From contig NZ_JAEHFX010000007.1 in NCBI RefSeq assembly GCF_016623615.1, forward strand, positions 62,001 to 126,000: a stretch of 64,000 bases of DNA. Direction: 5' to 3'. Of this stretch, positions 15,513 to 24,315 are shown piece after piece. Source of the stretch: Adhaeribacter terrigena. GTDB taxonomy: Bacteria > Bacteroidota > Bacteroidia > Cytophagales > Hymenobacteraceae. The first letter of the stretch is position 1, and each line of letters opens with the position of its first letter. Below the pieces are notes generated by a model. That model was given only the letters and a program-made list of their open reading frames with translations. It ran no database searches and was not told the origin of the DNA. Made by a program: the position numbers and the translations under genes.

Positions 15513-18008
15513 TTAGAACTCGATACGGTAATTTAAAACCGGTATCAGGCCCGCCTGCGTTGCCATTTCCACGGTGCGCGTGTAGGGGTCGTAATACTGG
15601 CGGTACATGTTCAGGCGGTTGCTTACATTCTGAATATCCAGCGACACGATATACGAAGCTTTGGGTTTGTTTTTGCGGTAACTCACGCGCAGGTCCGTCC
15701 GGAAATAAGCGTCAGCCTGCCGGGCGAAGGTTTCATTTTCTACGTACACTTCCGTACCTTCCTGCTGCGAGCGTTCCGGGTCAATTGGCGTATAGCGGTT
15801 GCCACCGGCCCACACCAGCTTCATATTCAGCCCGATTACGTTGTTTCGGTCTTTGCCCACTTTAAATTCCTTGCCGCCCAGCACATTTAAAATATAATTA
15901 CCGTTGAAACGCGTGTTGCGTTCTATGCCATCTAAAGCAGTGTATTTGGAATTATAAAGCGAGGTAGTGACCAGGAAATAATAATTATTGGTGAAGAATT
16001 TTTCGAGGCTTAGCTCCAGCCCGTAGTTGCGGCCCGTGCCTTTGCTTACCAGGCTGTCAGTAGTGAGGCCTTCTTCGGTGTTCAGGGCCGCGTACGCAGA
16101 TTTCGGATCGGCGGCTATTGCTACGTCATACAGATCCTGGTAATAAGTTTCGGCTTTCAGGCGCAGGTCTTCGCGCAGCATCAGGTCGTAGGAAAGTACC
16201 AGGTGGCGGGCTTTGGCGAGTTCCAGGTTTTTGTTGGCCTGGCTGTAGGTGCCATCGGCCAGCGGTTGCCGGGCAAAGTATGCGGCCATGCTTTCGTGGC
16301 GGCTGTGGATGCCGAAACCCAGCCCGATAGCCTGCGCACTGCTCAGGTTCCAGCGCAAACCGGCCCGCGGTTCTACTGAAGTGCTGCCGTTCAAACCCAG
16401 CCGCACCAGGTGCAGGCCACTGTTAAGCGTCAGGTTTTCCAGCAGACGGTACTTCCATTGGCCGTAAGCCTGGGTTAAACCGGTATTGCCGGCGTTTTCT
16501 ACGTAGGTCTGCATTATTTTTTCGGCGTTGCGGCCTTCGCTCATCATATCGAAACCAAGCTGGCTGTAAATGGCACCCAAACGAACGGTATGGCGGGCGC
16601 TTAATTTATGATTGTAGAGCACTGAAGCCCGGGCAGCCGTTTTCTGATAATTTTCGTGATAAACCAGGTACGGTTGCAGGTTGGGCATGAGCGAATCGTA
16701 CTGAAAAGCGCTTTTATTGGCCGAAAGCGATACAATGGTTTCCAGGTATGCGTGCGGATTCAGGAAATAGGTATTACTCACGCCCACGGTACCCATGCCG
16801 CCTTTATAAACATTGTTGAAGGCATCGCTGGCTTCCTGCCATTTGTTCACGTCTTTTTCAGCTTCCTGGGCATCGCGGCTTAAACCGCCCAAGCCCCAAA
16901 CGGTAAACGTGCCGGCTTTTTGGGTAGGCAGGTGCAGCTTAAAGGAAAAATCCTGAAAATCAGGGGCATTATCGCCGGCAATTTTAAAGCCCAGGTTGTT
17001 GAGAATGGCCAAGGTAGAATAACGGTAATTCGCCAGGTAAGAGCCTTTATAGCCTTTTTTGAACGGGCCTTCAGCGGCAAAATCTACACCCAGAACCCCG
17101 GCCTGAAAGGCGTATTCGCGTTTTTCGTTGTTGCCTTTGCGCAGTTTCATATCAAAAATCCCGCTCAGCGCATTGCCGTATTCGGCCGGGAAAGCGCCGG
17201 TATAAAAATCGGAGTTATCGATCATGTTCACGCTCAGCATGCTGATCGGGCCGCCGGAGGCGCCTTCCTGGGCAAAATGGGTCGGGTTTGGTACTTCAAT
17301 GCCCTCGATACGCCATAGAACGCCTCTCGGCGAATTACCCCGCACCACAATTTCATTGCTCATATCGTCGGTAGCGGCTACGCCGGCAAAACTCTGAGCG
17401 GCGCGGGCCGGGTCGTTCATAGCGGCAGCGTAATGCCTGGTTTCTTCTACGGAAATACTGCGGGCGCTCAAAGTAGCCATTTCGTTTTGCGGACGGCCTT
17501 TTTCCTGCTGCGCCTTTATCACGACTTCCTGCATTAACCGAATATTTTCGGCCAAACCAACCGTGAGCACCAGTTCTTTGCCCGAACCCAGCAGCAATTC
17601 CGGGAGGGTTTGTTCTTCGTAGCCCAGGTAATTTATCTTTAAAGTATGGCGGCCTACCGGCACTTTTTCGATCTTGAAATTGCCGTCGGCATCGGTTACG
17701 CTGCCTTTAACCGGATTGGTACTGATCACCGCTACCGACACCCCGATGAGCGGCATCTGCGATTCCCGGTCCAGCACTTTGCCGCGAATGGTTTGGGTCA
17801 GGTTCTGGGCACTGCTTAAAAAGGGCAATCCGAAAAAAAACAAGAAAAAAGCTGCCAACAGCTTCGTTTGCACTTTTTTAGCCCGAAACCCTAGCGTTTT
17901 TCCGGATTTATTTTCGAACTGGCGCTGGTATTCCTGCTGGGCTTTTTTCCAACCGGCGTTATAGTCCTGCACGTTTATTGGGGTGGTTGTTTTGCTTGGC
18001 TGATTCAT
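15513..18008 (-). CDS. TonB-dependent outer-membrane receptor
   Basis: 831 aa. After an N-terminal extension of about 48 residues comes a hydrophobic signal (LLAAFFLFFFGLPFLSSAQ), then a carboxypeptidase-regulatory-like domain (IRGKVLDRESQMPLIGVSVA), a plug (about 175-290; AATDDMSNEIVVRGNSPRG) and a beta-barrel ending in VLNYRIEF with terminal Phe. It imports a ligand using TonB energy. It is last in a sigma/FecR/STN locus on one strand, so ligand-responsive control is likely. The N-terminal extension (MNQPSKTTTPINVQDYNAG) is unusual; part of it is read through a 42-bp element. An alternative GTG at 17873 would give a standard signal peptide. Confidence 0.88.
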   Translation of the reverse strand: MNQPSKTTTPINVQDYNAGWKKAQQEYQRQFENKSGKTLGFRAKKVQTKLLAAFFLFFFGLPFLSSAQNLTQTIRGKVLDRESQMPLIGVSVAVISTNPVKGSVTDADGNFKIEKVPVGRHTLKINYLGYEEQTLPELLLGSGKELVLTVGLAENIRLMQEVVIKAQQEKGRPQNEMATLSARSISVEETRHYAAAMNDPARAAQSFAGVAATDDMSNEIVVRGNSPRGVLWRIEGIEVPNPTHFAQEGASGGPISMLSVNMIDNSDFYTGAFPAEYGNALSGIFDMKLRKGNNEKREYAFQAGVLGVDFAAEGPFKKGYKGSYLANYRYSTLAILNNLGFKIAGDNAPDFQDFSFKLHLPTQKAGTFTVWGLGGLSRDAQEAEKDVNKWQEASDAFNNVYKGGMGTVGVSNTYFLNPHAYLETIVSLSANKSAFQYDSLMPNLQPYLVYHENYQKTAARASVLYNHKLSARHTVRLGAIYSQLGFDMMSEGRNAEKIMQTYVENAGNTGLTQAYGQWKYRLLENLTLNSGLHLVRLGLNGSTSVEPRAGLRWNLSSAQAIGLGFGIHSRHESMAAYFARQPLADGTYSQANKNLELAKARHLVLSYDLMLREDLRLKAETYYQDLYDVAIAADPKSAYAALNTEEGLTTDSLVSKGTGRNYGLELSLEKFFTNNYYFLVTTSLYNSKYTALDGIERNTRFNGNYILNVLGGKEFKVGKDRNNVIGLNMKLVWAGGNRYTPIDPERSQQEGTEVYVENETFARQADAYFRTDLRVSYRKNKPKASYIVSLDIQNVSNRLNMYRQYYDPYTRTVEMATQAGLIPVLNYRIEF
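17872..17913. repeat. 42-bp element inside the TonB receptor N-terminus
   Basis: ACTTTTTTAGCCC then GAAACCCTAGCGTTTTTCC. It is read on the minus strand as GKTLGFRAKK, just before the signal peptide. Confidence 0.7.
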
Positions 18009-18016
18009 AGTTTAGC

Positions 18017-18058
18017 AGTTTTTTTAGGCAAAAGGATAGCGTTTACCGCTGAAAAGCG
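18017..18058. repeat. 42-bp A/T-tract element
   Basis: AGTTTTTTTAGGC then AAAAGGATAGCGTTT, then ACCGCTGAAAAGCG, immediately upstream of the TonB receptor start. Confidence 0.7.
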
Positions 18059-18149
18059 GCTTTAAAAGTTTAAAACAAGTTTTTGGATTAGGTTCTAGAA
18101 GGTAAATGAATAAGCTGGCGCAAGTGGGAAGCGAAAGCGCCAGGGATAT

Positions 18150-19943
18150 TTAAAAACGCACGCCGGCATTAAAACCGATCCACATTTTTACATTGGTGCC
18201 GCCGGCGGAAGTGTGATCGTAAAAGGTTTTGGTTACAAGTTGCGAACCCACTTCCTGCAATTCCGGCTCCTGGTAGCGCGACACGAAAACGTTGTACACC
18301 GGTCCGCCAAAAAGGGCCAGGCGATTGGTTATTTGTAATGTAGCCAACAGGCGGAATTTATTGAGCAGATTCAGCTCATCTGCTTCTAAAATGCCTTTCG
18401 GAAATTTTTCAAAGCTTTCTTCAATTACATTGTAAGCCACCAGGTCGGTATTGATGCGGAAGTGTTTGGCAACCGGCCATTCAGCACCCAAACCAATGGA
18501 GTAAGCCCAGCGCTTTTTATCGTTCAGTTCGGCGCTTAAACCGGCCAGCGTGTAGAAACGCTGCACCCCGATCTTGTAAGTAAAGTTGGCGTCAAAATCA
18601 TCGGCTATATAAAATTCTGCGCGTTTGTAACCGCCTTTTTTAACGAAGTTGAACAACCCGATCGGTACGCCGGAAACGCTGTCGGCAATGTTAATGACCG
18701 AGATCTGGGTGCCCTGCACTACTTTGGCTACGTTCAGAAAACCCGAAGCCTGCAAACCGGAAACGGTATCGGCGATGTTGAGAAAGCCAGCCAATTGGGC
18801 GCCTTCTACGTTTTTAGCCAGGTTCATGTACCCTGCCCCCTGCACGCCGTGCACGTTTTTGGAGATGTTGAGAAAACCGGCAAACTGCGCACCTTTCATG
18901 TGGCCGTCGGCAATGTTCATGTAGCCGGCAAACTGCGCGCCTTTTACGTTGCCGTTGGCCAGGTTAAAAAAACCGGCAAACTGTCCGCCGTTCAGGGTGT
19001 AGCTTTCGTTGCGTTCTTCGGCCAAATAATACAGTTCAGGGCTGTTGCGCGTAATGTTAAAGAAGCCGGCATACTGCAAACCGCTCACATAGCTTTTCTC
19101 CACGTTCCCGAAACCCGAGATTTCCAGCCCTTCCAGACCTGCAGCCGTGCCTAAAATGGCGTGCGCCGAAATATTATTCACGTATTTGTTGGCCTGGGTG
19201 CCATTGGTGCTGAGGGGCGGCACAAAACCAACGTGATAGTTGCGGGTTAAAACGGTATCGGAATTTTCGGCGGCTTTTTCGTTTTGCAAACGCAGGGCGG
19301 CCAATTTGTCGAGCCAGGTTACTTTTTTGCCTTCCATTTTAAAGACCGTGAGGGTGTCGTACACATTTTCGTCGGCGGGCAGAGCAGTTTTAGCGGCCGG
19401 AAGCATAGCGTTTTGCGGGGCTTCTTCGGCAACTCTGGCTATGGCAGGCGTTTCGCTTTTCGCTTTCGGATGCTCTTTGGTTTCCGCGGCTTCCGGCTTT
19501 GGGGTTTCTGCGGCAGCTATATTTTTGGCGGGGGATTCCGGTTTGGTTTCGGCGGGTTTTATGGTGGTTTTGGCTACCGTTTTAGGGGCGGATACCTGCT
19601 GAAAAGTGGTGGTTTTGGGTTTGTTTTTCGGAAAGCCTTTTTTAATAATGATCTGCCCGTTACTTTGCTTGTAACCCAGATCGGTTTTCTCCAGCAGCAC
19701 GTCCAGCACTTCCGAAAAAGATTTGTTCTTGATTTCGGCGGTGAAGCGGGTTTTAGCCGGCAGCTCGTTGTTGAGGTACGAAAACCGGTAACCGTATTTT
19801 TTCTGAAGCTGCTGCAAAACCTGCGGCAACGTGGCGTTCTCTACCTTTATAGATATTTTTGTGTGCAGGTTTTGCGCAAAAAGGGTATTGATGGTAAAGC
19901 TCAGGCAAAGTATTCCCGTAATGAAGAATTTTAGCGTTCTCAT
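18150..19943 (-). CDS. STN-domain protein with surface repeats and C-terminal barrel
   Basis: 597 aa. Signal peptide ending NTLFAQ; STN domain at about residues 28-100 (ISIKVENATLPQVLQQLQKK, FSEVLDVLLEKTDLGY), normally the periplasmic signalling domain of TonB receptors. A Pro/Glu/Ala/Lys-rich linker follows (110-190). Then about nine repeats of 15-17 residues with the pattern VxGxQxAGFxNIA (residues about 255-420), like LA_2272-type surface repeats, and a C-terminal part that looks like an outer-membrane barrel, ending VRF. It lies between FecR and the TonB receptor, so it may pass a signal between the receptor and FecR or be a structural surface protein; this is inference. Confidence 0.75.
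   Translation of the reverse strand: MRTLKFFITGILCLSFTINTLFAQNLHTKISIKVENATLPQVLQQLQKKYGYRFSYLNNELPAKTRFTAEIKNKSFSEVLDVLLEKTDLGYKQSNGQIIIKKGFPKNKPKTTTFQQVSAPKTVAKTTIKPAETKPESPAKNIAAAETPKPEAAETKEHPKAKSETPAIARVAEEAPQNAMLPAAKTALPADENVYDTLTVFKMEGKKVTWLDKLAALRLQNEKAAENSDTVLTRNYHVGFVPPLSTNGTQANKYVNNISAHAILGTAAGLEGLEISGFGNVEKSYVSGLQYAGFFNITRNSPELYYLAEERNESYTLNGGQFAGFFNLANGNVKGAQFAGYMNIADGHMKGAQFAGFLNISKNVHGVQGAGYMNLAKNVEGAQLAGFLNIADTVSGLQASGFLNVAKVVQGTQISVINIADSVSGVPIGLFNFVKKGGYKRAEFYIADDFDANFTYKIGVQRFYTLAGLSAELNDKKRWAYSIGLGAEWPVAKHFRINTDLVAYNVIEESFEKFPKGILEADELNLLNKFRLLATLQITNRLALFGGPVYNVFVSRYQEPELQEVGSQLVTKTFYDHTSAGGTNVKMWIGFNAGVRF
19385..19426. repeat. Degenerate 42-bp element in the STN gene linker
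   Basis: AGTTTTAGCGGCCGG then AAGCATAGCGTTTTGC. It is read as QNAMLPAAKTAL in the low-complexity linker. Confidence 0.4.
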
Positions 19944-20149
19944 TAGAATTATTTTAATTTTTTAAAGTCGTTTGTTTTTAGATCTTGTTTCTATTGCCCG
20001 TTTTAAATGGGTGAGTAAATGGCAAATGGTATTTTCGGCAAATTTCCGATATTCCGTAGGCGAAAGCAACCGGCAAAGAATGTTCAGACTTGTAAAATCC
20101 TGCCCTTTTTAAAAGCTTTTCTTCACCTGGCTGCCAGCTGGAACGTGGC

Positions 20150-21175
20150 TTAATTACATCCTTTACCGTTTACCAGGTATTTTTCGCCTTGCTTCGTAAT
20201 AGTTAAATTCCCCGTCATGGTTAGAATATCGAGCACCTCCTGCAGTTCCGGTTCCTGGAAGGATGTGGTAAAGCGGCAGTTATTCAAAGCCGGGTTCTGA
20301 ATTTCAATTTCAATGTTAAAGTAGGTTTCCAGTTCGGCGGTTATTTGTTCCAGGCGCTGGTTATTGAAGTTCAGCTGTTTGGTTTTCCAGGCCTGGAAGT
20401 TTGGTTCGGCTATTACTTTTTTGGCTGGTTTTGCTACCGTTTTTTCGCCAATTACGCCCTCCTGGCCGGGGGTTAAGAAAACAGCATCGTCGGTTTCGGT
20501 TCTGGCAAAGGCCACTTTACCGGTTACTACCTGCACTTTCACTTCTTTTTTATCGTAAGCCCGCAGGTTGAAACTCGTACCGATCACTTCGGTTTTGGTG
20601 CCCTGCGCAAAAATGGTGAAGCGTTTTCCTTCGGCTTTGGCTACTTCAAAAAAAGCTTCGCCGGTTAGTTTTACGGTGCGGTTCTCTTTCTGAAAATTCT
20701 CGGGGTAAGCAAACGTACTGTTCTGGTTTAAACTCACTTTACTGCCATCGGCTAGCATAATGGTTTTGGTTTCGTTCGCAGCGGTAGTTACCTCGGTCCA
20801 GTGGTGGCTAGTGGCACGGGTTATAAAATAAATGCCGACTAAAATGAACAAGGCAAGGGAAGCGGCAATGCCGTAAACCGCGCTCAGAGGCATTTTCCGG
20901 ACCACCGGCGCTTTCGGTTTGGCCGTTTCCGGCATTTCGCCCGTTCTGGTTTGCACCTTGAGTTGGAAACGCTGCCAGCCTTTTTCTACATCAGGTTCGT
21001 AACCGGTTTCGGGCAAAGCAATGCCGGCCCAGACTTTTTTGGTCTGTTCAGCTACCGTTTCTGCTTCCGGATCCTGTTCCCGTTTTACACGGAGCCAGGT
21101 TTTATCTGCTTCTGCGGCATTTCCGCTTACTTCTCTGGCTAATTTTTCCCAGAAATCTTGCCCGTTTTTTTCCAT
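20150..21175 (-). CDS. FecR-type anti-sigma factor
   Basis: 341 aa. A cytoplasmic helical N-terminal part (about 1-95) that would hold the sigma factor, one transmembrane helix (AVYGIAASLALFILVGIYFI), then the periplasmic FecR domain (ETKTIMLADGSKVSLNQNS, TGEAFFEVAK, GTSFNLRAY) and a C-terminal STN-like DUF4974 domain (LNFNNQRLEQITAELETYF). It regulates the ECF sigma factor encoded at 22863, relaying a signal from a TonB-linked receptor. Family length is normal. Confidence 0.93.
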   Translation of the reverse strand: MEKNGQDFWEKLAREVSGNAAEADKTWLRVKREQDPEAETVAEQTKKVWAGIALPETGYEPDVEKGWQRFQLKVQTRTGEMPETAKPKAPVVRKMPLSAVYGIAASLALFILVGIYFITRATSHHWTEVTTAANETKTIMLADGSKVSLNQNSTFAYPENFQKENRTVKLTGEAFFEVAKAEGKRFTIFAQGTKTEVIGTSFNLRAYDKKEVKVQVVTGKVAFARTETDDAVFLTPGQEGVIGEKTVAKPAKKVIAEPNFQAWKTKQLNFNNQRLEQITAELETYFNIEIEIQNPALNNCRFTTSFQEPELQEVLDILTMTGNLTITKQGEKYLVNGKGCN

Positions 21176-21247
21176 TTATTTTTGCATATACACTATGCCG
21201 TGCTTATGCCAGCCAAAATTAATTCATATTTTTAATTCCTTGCCCAA

Positions 21248-21979
21248 TTAATCCCACTTCTGAATTTTACCGCTGCCCGAAACCGAGGTGCTCACGGCCG
21301 GATTCCCTTTGTAGCGCACCGTGCCGGAACCGCTGATTTTGGCTTGCAAGGATTCGGCAACCCGCACGTCGCTTTTACCTGAACCACTGATGTTTACTTC
21401 GGTTCTGGCCGTATAAAGATCGAAGGCGGCCAGTTTACCTGATCCAGAAATCTCCAGGTTGTGAGAGTACGCTTCGCCTTTTAAATTGATCTCCCCGGAG
21501 CCGGAAATGCGGGTTTCTACGTTATCGGCGCCCAGCAACGTCAGGTCTATTTCGCCACTGCCCGAAGATTTCAGCGCCAGATCGTTTATGTGCCAGTCGG
21601 TTAAGCCCCGCACTTTGTTAACGCCGGAAATAGAAAGCGAGGTAAGTTCCGGGGTGGTAATATAAACCCGAACCGGCTCGGAAATTTTTACGCGATGGCT
21701 CCGGAAATCGATCTCAAGTTTGTTGTTGCGGGTGGTGGTACGGACATCGGCCAGCACGTTTTCCTGCCCTTCCAGCACAATGTCTTTAGCCGGCCCCTGG
21801 GTTAAATACACTTCAAATTCACCACCCATTTCAATTTCATCGAAGTTGCCGACGGTGCGGGTACGGGTTACATCATCGCCGTGGCCGCGCAGCACTTCGC
21901 GCTCGCAGGCAGAAAAAGAAAATGCAGTGGCCACTAAAATAAAGGCGGCTATATGTTTTTTGAAAAAAGACAGGTTCAT
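21248..21979 (-). CDS. GIN-domain (DUF2807) lipoprotein, putative adhesin-like
   Basis: 243 aa. Signal peptide with lipobox FSAC at residues 22-25. The mature part is a DUF2807/GIN beta-helix: repeated SGSG turns (SGSGEIDLTL, SGSGEINLKG, SGSGKLAAF, SGSGKSDVRV, SGSGTVRYKG), each starting a strand. These domains are common in Bacteroidota and are described as head domains of trimeric adhesin-like proteins; the function is unproven. It lies between the sigma gene and FecR on the same strand. Confidence 0.9.
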   Translation of the reverse strand: MNLSFFKKHIAAFILVATAFSFSACEREVLRGHGDDVTRTRTVGNFDEIEMGGEFEVYLTQGPAKDIVLEGQENVLADVRTTTRNNKLEIDFRSHRVKISEPVRVYITTPELTSLSISGVNKVRGLTDWHINDLALKSSGSGEIDLTLLGADNVETRISGSGEINLKGEAYSHNLEISGSGKLAAFDLYTARTEVNISGSGKSDVRVAESLQAKISGSGTVRYKGNPAVSTSVSGSGKIQKWD

Positions 21980-22264
21980 GATTAGGTATGGTTAAAAATT
22001 TCTCAAAATGCGTTTTAGATTTGAAGCCGGATCCGGTGGCTTTCATCTATAAAACAAGAAACCGGGCCCCCACCCTACCCTGCTGCTGAAATTTTTTTAA
22101 TTATTTTTCAACCACCCAGCATTTCTAAATATGAACAGTCGTTTTTTTTGATTGGGGTGGAGATTTGGGAGATCCAGCAGGGTGCGTTTTATGAAATTGC
22201 ATTTGTTTCCGGGTTTAGTCTATTAAATGGGTGCTGTCTTTCTTCGTTATTGTTAGCGGATAGC

Positions 22265-22303
22265 AGTTTATAACCCTGAAAGCATACCGTTTTCAAAGTT
22301 AGC
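22265..22303. repeat. 42-bp element at the head of structured repeat A
   Basis: AGTTTATAACCCTG then AAAGCATACCGTTTTCAAAG. The same element precedes the other two structured repeats (at 35725 and 63765), so it seems to be part of the composite. Confidence 0.65.
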
Positions 22304-22336
22304 TTTCGTTTTTAACTGCTTTTTTTCTGCTTCTTA

Positions 22337-22570
22337 GTTAACTTTCTCCCTCAAGCCGGGCGGCTTCGTTTAGCTCCGCTGAATCTTCGATTTCTGCGTT
22401 CGCGTCTTCTATTCAAACTGGCCTTGCGGCCTGCCTGAAGGCACCGTATGAATAGGAGGCCGCGCACGCAGAAACTGGTGTCAGTTCCCTTCGTAGCTCG
22501 CTTTCTTTTTATTTTACTCTCTCAGATAACTTGATTTTCAGGAAACGCTGCCCTGGCGATATGCGTGAAA
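22337..22570 (+). repeat. Structured dispersed repeat, copy A
   Basis: It starts GTTAACTTTCTCCCTCAAGC and ends GGCGATATGCGTGAAA. Main stem: TTTCTGCG (22391-22398) with CGCAGAAA (22467-22474), and CTATTCA (22409-22415) with TGAATAG (22449-22455). Two small apical hairpins follow: GGCC-TTGC-GGCC and GCC-TGAA-GGC. The stems are kept in copies B and C by compensating changes. It fills most of the 883-nt gap between the sigma and GIN genes. No protein is supported in it. Confidence 0.8.
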
Positions 22571-22784
22571 GGAATATATAAGGAGGGTACTGCCCCTACA
22601 GTAAATTCGGTTTGTTGATTCTGGAAATTCTAAAATTGACTAAGCCGAACTTCGCTTCTGAAAATTCAGATTCAGCTAAGAATCCTTTTATCCCTTAAAC
22701 CTACAAATCCCAATTGGCTTCGCCGAACTACGTTACAGACAAAAATCCTGGCAATCATATAAATCCTGAAAATCGTGTTCAGAC

Positions 22785-22812
22785 ATTCATTGCTGTCTGC
22801 TTTAGCTGACGG
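22785..22812. repeat. Partial copy of nested palindromic repeat
   Basis: ATTCATTGCTGTCTGCTTTA then GCTGACGG; one mismatch to the left end of the repeat at 61798-61825. It lies 51 nt from the sigma gene stop, next to an AATCCTGAAAATCG tract also seen near 35400. Confidence 0.75.
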
Positions 22813-22862
22813 TTCTACAGGCAAAAAAGCTCCCTCCCCTGTTTCTGGAAGCAGTGGTGGAA

Positions 22863-23444
22863 TCAAAGCAGCTGTTGCAGCAAAAATAAAAATACGGCTA
22901 CCAGGTAATCCTTCAGATTTTCGCGGAGGCGTTGCAGGGCTATGCCCATGTGTTTTTCGACCGATTTAATTGAAATATCGAGTCGTTCGGCAATTTCTTT
23001 GTAACTCAGTTCTTCGAAGCGGCTCAGGGAAAACACTATTTTGGTTTTAGGGGGCAGCGCATCGATGGCTTTCTGAATTTCGGTTTCGGTTTCGAGCAGG
23101 TTCAGGTTTTTTTCGGCCGTTTCGCCGCCGCCAAAAGCCATGTCCAGCGTATCGATGTCGGTGCTTTGTTTCTGGGTTTTCAGGAAATTTAGGGCGGCGT
23201 TGTAGCAGGAACGGTACAGGTACGCATGCATAGCCTCGTTCATTTCCAGGCTTTCGCGCTTTTCCCAGACCTTGATAAATACTTCCTGCACCAGGTCTTC
23301 GGCAAAGGTGGCGTCGCGCAGCATGCGGTAAAGACTTTTGCATAGCGGCGCATAATACGTCCGGAAAAGTAAAGCTACTTTTTCGTCGGGCGTAAGATTC
23401 TGGTATAGCGATACAACCGCGCCGGCTGTTTTTTCTTCTTCCAT
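22863..23444 (-). CDS. ECF RNA polymerase sigma-70 factor
   Basis: 193 aa from the ATG at 23444. Region 2 is seen as TFAEDLVQEVFIKVWEKRES and region 4 as LSYKEIAERLDISIKSVEKH (helix-turn-helix), the pattern of Bacteroidota FecI-like sigma factors. An upstream TTG (23468) lies within the probable -7 box, so ATG is preferred. The partner FecR is at 20150-21175 on the same strand, with a structured repeat and a GIN gene in between. The C-terminus ends in a hydrophobic run (LVAVFLFLLQQLL), which is common in this subgroup. Confidence 0.93.
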   Translation of the reverse strand: MEEEKTAGAVVSLYQNLTPDEKVALLFRTYYAPLCKSLYRMLRDATFAEDLVQEVFIKVWEKRESLEMNEAMHAYLYRSCYNAALNFLKTQKQSTDIDTLDMAFGGGETAEKNLNLLETETEIQKAIDALPPKTKIVFSLSRFEELSYKEIAERLDISIKSVEKHMGIALQRLRENLKDYLVAVFLFLLQQLL

Positions 23445-23465
23445 GTAACGGGGGCAATGCTGGCG

Positions 23466-23473
23466 CAAAAGTA
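23466..23473 (-). promoter_or_regulatory. -7 box of the sigma factor gene
   Basis: TACTTTTG on the minus strand, 21 nt before the ATG; no strong -33 box. Confidence 0.5.
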
Positions 23474-23507
23474 GCTTATTTCTGCCAATAGCACCGGAGT
23501 TTTTCCG

Positions 23508-23548
23508 CCGCCAACCCTACCGTTTTAGTTAAACCCACAGCCGGAAAG
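23508..23548. repeat. 42-bp A/T-tract element
   Basis: AGTTTTTCCGCCGC then CAACCCTACCGTTTT, then AGTTAAACC. It lies upstream of the sigma gene, between divergent genes. Confidence 0.6.
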
Positions 23549-23666
23549 GGGAACGTCTATAGCTGCAGAAATCTTTAAAGCAATACAAAAAAAGGTCATC
23601 TTAAATCATGACCGGTATCATTGGTCGCGCTTTTTCAGCTGGCAATATTTCGTAAAAAAAAGCCTT

Positions 23667-24233
23667 ATGAAAAAGATAACATTCGCCCTGACTGCACTAG
23701 CCCTTTTTGCGCTGGCATCCTGTTCCCAAACCCAGAACCCCGAAACGGCCTCGGCTGCTGAAACCCATTTGGAAGAAGCCGGCGTGCCTTCCGGAGGACA
23801 ATCGGCCGTAGCCGATGATGAATCGCAGAAGAATGTGGTGCAGACTGCCGTTGGTTCTCCCGACCATACCACACTGGTAACGGCCGTTAAAACCGCCGGC
23901 CTGGTAGATGTGCTTTCCAACGCCGGACCGTTTACCGTTTTTGCGCCCACCAATGCGGCTTTCGATAAACTGCCGGCTGGTACGGTAGAAGCCCTTTTAA
24001 AAGAAGAAAAACGCGGCGACCTGAAAAACATTCTGCAATACCACGTGTACGTGGGTTCACTGCGCACAGAAAGTTTTGAAGACGGCCAGAGTCTGGGCCA
24101 GGTAAACGGCGGCCGAGTAACCATGGGCGTCAAAGACGGCAAAGTCACCGTAAACGGGGCTACTATCCTGGCTTCCATTCCAACTTCTAACGGCGTGATT
24201 CACGTTATAGACCAGGTTTTACTGCCCAAATAG
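23667..24233 (+). CDS. Fasciclin (FAS1) domain lipoprotein
   Basis: 188 aa. Lipobox LASC at residues 16-19. A single FAS1 domain fills residues about 55-187: HTTLVTAVKTAGLVDVLSN, GPFTVFAPTNAAFDKLP, ILQYHVYVG and VIHVIDQVLLP. FAS1 domains mediate adhesion or matrix contacts; surface-anchored here. Independent gene with its own terminator. The last codons and stop overlap a 42-bp element. Confidence 0.93.
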   Translation: MKKITFALTALALFALASCSQTQNPETASAAETHLEEAGVPSGGQSAVADDESQKNVVQTAVGSPDHTTLVTAVKTAGLVDVLSNAGPFTVFAPTNAAFDKLPAGTVEALLKEEKRGDLKNILQYHVYVGSLRTESFEDGQSLGQVNGGRVTMGVKDGKVTVNGATILASIPTSNGVIHVIDQVLLPK

Positions 24234-24257
24234 ATAGCGTTTTCCATTACATAAAAG
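24215..24257. repeat. 42-bp element overlapping the fasciclin gene stop
   Basis: GGTTTTACTGCCC then AAATAGATAGCGTTTTCC, then ATTACATAAAAG. The TAG at 24231-24233 is the fasciclin stop. Confidence 0.5.
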
Positions 24258-24297
24258 CCCGGCAATTACCGTAAAGGTTTCTGCCGGGCTTCTTTTT
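24256..24297 (+). terminator. Terminator of the fasciclin gene
   Basis: AGCCCGGCA (24256-24264) pairs with TGCCGGGCT (24282-24290), followed by TCTTTTTC. Confidence 0.8.
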
Positions 24298-24315
24298 CAC
24301 TTGTAAGGGCCAGAT

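Noticed and set aside
19284-19934. 216-codon ORF antisense to the STN gene
   Set aside because: Gly/Phe-rich shadow of the low-complexity Ala/Lys/Pro linker on the other strand.
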